Source of the DNA: DATGMB01 sp035293845
GTDB taxonomy: Bacteria; Acidobacteriota; Terriglobia; Bryobacterales; Bryobacteraceae
Direction: 5' to 3'
DNA length: 7,833 nt
NCBI GenBank assembly: GCA_035293845.1
Contig: DATGMB010000100.1
Coordinates: 1 to 7,833 of the forward strand
Below are positions 6,101-7,833 of this stretch, piece by piece. The notes under the pieces were generated by a model. The model was not told the origin of the DNA. It saw only the letters and a program-made list of their open reading frames with translations, and ran no database searches. Within the stretch, counting starts at the first letter, position 1, and each line of letters begins with the position of its first letter. The position numbers were made by a program, and so were the translations under genes.

Positions 6101-7833
6101 ATGCGACGCCTGCTCTTTCTTTTCGCCGTGGCGCTCTCCGCGCAGACCTACGACGCCGGGCTCTACTCCGGCCTGCGCTGGCGCATGATCGGGCCGTTCC
6201 GCGGAGGACGCACCGTGGGCGCGGCGGGCATTCCGGCGCAGCCGAACGTGTTCTACATCGGCGTCAACAACGGCGGCGTCTGGAAGACCGACGATTACGG
6301 CCTCACCTGGCATCCCATTTTCGACGATCAGCCGGCCGGCTCAATCGGCGCCGTCGCAGTGGCGCCGTCCGATTCCAATGTGGTGTATGTGGGCAGTGGC
6401 GAAGGTTTGCAGCGGCCCGATCTCTCGGTCGGCGATGGCATGTACAAGTCCACCGACGCCGGCAAGACATGGCGCCATCTCGGGCTGCGTGACGGGCAGC
6501 AGATCCCCGCCATTCTCGTCGATCCGCGCGATGCGAACCGGCTGTTCGTGGCGGTGCTCGGCCACCCGTACGGGCCGAACGCCGAGCGCGGTGTGTTCCG
6601 CTCGACCGATGGCGGCCAGAGCTTCCAGAAAGTGCTCTACAAGGACGACCGCACCGGCGCGGTCGACCTGGCCTTCGACCCCCGCGACCCGCGCATCGTC
6701 TACGCGGTCCTGTGGCAGGCGCAGCAGGGGCCATGGGAGAACGGCGCGTTCAGCGGCCCGAACAGCGGGCTATACAAATCTTCGGACGGCGGCACAACCT
6801 GGACCCAGCTCACCGGCGGCTTGCCCACGTTCGCGCAAGGGCTCGGCCGCATTGGCATCGGGATCGCGCCGGGCGACGGCCGCCGCATGTACGCGCTGGT
6901 CGAATCGCGGGAGGCCGGCGGCCTGTACCGCTCCGACGATGCCGGCGCGTCCTGGCGCCGCGTGAACCAGGAGCAGCGCATTTACGGCCGCGGCTCCGAT
7001 TTCGCCTGCGTGCGTGTCGATCCGCGCAACCCCGATACGATCTACGTCGCCAACACATCCACGTACCGCTCGACCGACGGCGGCCAGAGCTTCACCGCGA
7101 TCAAAGGCGCGCCGGGCGGCGACGACTACCACACCATCTGGATCAATCCGCTGCATCCCGAAATCATGCTGCTGGCAGTGGATCAGGGCGCGACCATCAC
7201 GGTCAATGGCGGCCGCACATGGAGCTCCTGGTACAACCAGCCGACCGCGCAGTTTTATCACGTGATTACCGACAACCAGTTTCCGTATCGCGTCTACGGC
7301 GGCCAGCAGGAGAGCGGCTCGGTCGGGATTCTGAGCCGCGGCAACGACGGCGCGATCACGTTTCGCGACTGGCATCCGGTCGGCGCCGAGGAGTACGCCT
7401 ACATCGCGCCCGATCCGCTGCATCCGGAGATCATTTTCGGAGGCCGCGTGAGCCGCTACAACCGCGTCACGGGCGAGGTCGAGCACGTCGCGCCGCGCGG
7501 GCAGTATCGTTTCCTCCGCACCGCGCCGCTCCTGTTTTCGGAGGTCGATCCCCATATCCTCTATCTCGGCGCGCAAAAGGTGCTCAAGACGACCGATGGC
7601 GGCCGGAACTGGACGGAAATCAGCCCCGACCTTTCGCGCGAGACCTACGAGCTGCCGCCGAGCGTCGCGGCGTACGAAGAGGCGGCCAGGCGCCAGGCGA
7701 CGCGGCGCGGTGTGGTTTATTCGATCGCGCCTTCGCGGCTCAGCGTGGACACGATCTGGGCGGGCACCGACGACGGCCTCATCCACGTCACGCGCGATGG
7801 CGGCAAGACCTGGAAAGACGTGACGCCGCCGGG
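6101..7833 (+). CDS. Exported VPS10/sortilin-type BNR-repeat (glycosyl hydrolase-like) protein, partial
   Basis: The frame stays open from ATG 6101 to the window edge (577 codons plus two bases), so the C-terminus is missing. A short signal peptide (MRRLLFLFAVALSA, cleavage probably near residue 14) points to export. The mature start LYSGLRWRMIGPFRGGRTVG is typical of a large family of roughly 1000-aa bacterial proteins labelled VPS10/sortilin-like or glycosyl hydrolase. Nine Asp-box (BNR) hairpins, consensus SxDxGxxW, are visible: 62-70, 116-124, 167-175, 226-234, 277-285, 323-331, 367-374, 496-504 and 564-571. Such repeats mark beta-propellers, here probably two in tandem; the wide gap between 374 and 496 may separate them. 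No catalytic residue is assigned, and enzymatic activity is unproven for this family. It lies 37 bases after lysR and may have its own promoter. Confidence 0.9.
   Translation, partial: MRRLLFLFAVALSAQTYDAGLYSGLRWRMIGPFRGGRTVGAAGIPAQPNVFYIGVNNGGVWKTDDYGLTWHPIFDDQPAGSIGAVAVAPSDSNVVYVGSGEGLQRPDLSVGDGMYKSTDAGKTWRHLGLRDGQQIPAILVDPRDANRLFVAVLGHPYGPNAERGVFRSTDGGQSFQKVLYKDDRTGAVDLAFDPRDPRIVYAVLWQAQQGPWENGAFSGPNSGLYKSSDGGTTWTQLTGGLPTFAQGLGRIGIGIAPGDGRRMYALVESREAGGLYRSDDAGASWRRVNQEQRIYGRGSDFACVRVDPRNPDTIYVANTSTYRSTDGGQSFTAIKGAPGGDDYHTIWINPLHPEIMLLAVDQGATITVNGGRTWSSWYNQPTAQFYHVITDNQFPYRVYGGQQESGSVGILSRGNDGAITFRDWHPVGAEEYAYIAPDPLHPEIIFGGRVSRYNRVTGEVEHVAPRGQYRFLRTAPLLFSEVDPHILYLGAQKVLKTTDGGRNWTEISPDLSRETYELPPSVAAYEEAARRQATRRGVVYSIAPSRLSVDTIWAGTDDGLIHVTRDGGKTWKDVTPP

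Noticed and set aside
6770..7786. Long - strand reading frame opposite the BNR-repeat gene
   Set aside because: The + strand frame has nine Asp-boxes and a signal peptide; the - strand frame is an Arg/Ala/Val-rich shadow.

Overview
The window is GC-rich chromosomal DNA that most resembles an Acidobacteriota genome, possibly of the Bryobacterales/Solibacter type. This rests on the style of the MurJ protein, on a large secreted protein of the VPS10/sortilin-type BNR beta-propeller kind that is frequent in that phylum, and on base composition. It is a family-level judgement from memory, not a database result. No mobile element, tRNA, CRISPR array or plainly new system is visible; the content is ordinary housekeeping and accessory metabolism.

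Layout. Positions 14-133 hold the 5S rRNA that closes an rRNA operon entering from the left, with an intrinsic terminator right behind it (143-171). A NUDIX hydrolase gene (246-746, +) follows. A 265-base gap (747-1011) holds no convincing gene but carries a tight cluster of direct repeats just before the next gene. A two-gene + strand unit comes next: a tartrate/D-malate-type beta-decarboxylating dehydrogenase (1012-2076) joined by a one-base TAGTG overlap to murJ (2076-3635), the lipid II flippase. The murJ 3' end overlaps by 20 bases the 3' end of a convergent - strand gene for a DapA-superfamily aldolase resembling 4-hydroxy-2-oxoglutarate aldolase (3616-4500). Upstream of that aldolase on the same strand is a GNAT acetyltransferase (4579-5088), so the two probably form a small operon. 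An 81-base AT-rich divergent region (5089-5169) with small dyads separates it from a LysR-type regulator (5170-6063, +), the classic layout of a LysR protein next to its target. Finally, a long reading frame opens at 6101 and runs off the right edge; it encodes an exported protein with nine Asp-box (BNR) repeats.

How the genes may work together. The LysR protein probably controls the divergent acetyltransferase-aldolase pair. The dehydrogenase and the aldolase both act on small hydroxy/oxo acids, but they lie in separate transcription units and a shared pathway is not shown. MurJ acts in peptidoglycan synthesis and appears to share the dehydrogenase transcript. The most notable points are the MurJ cavity residues that differ from E. 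coli, the repeat cluster before the dehydrogenase, and start regions of two genes that look leaderless.
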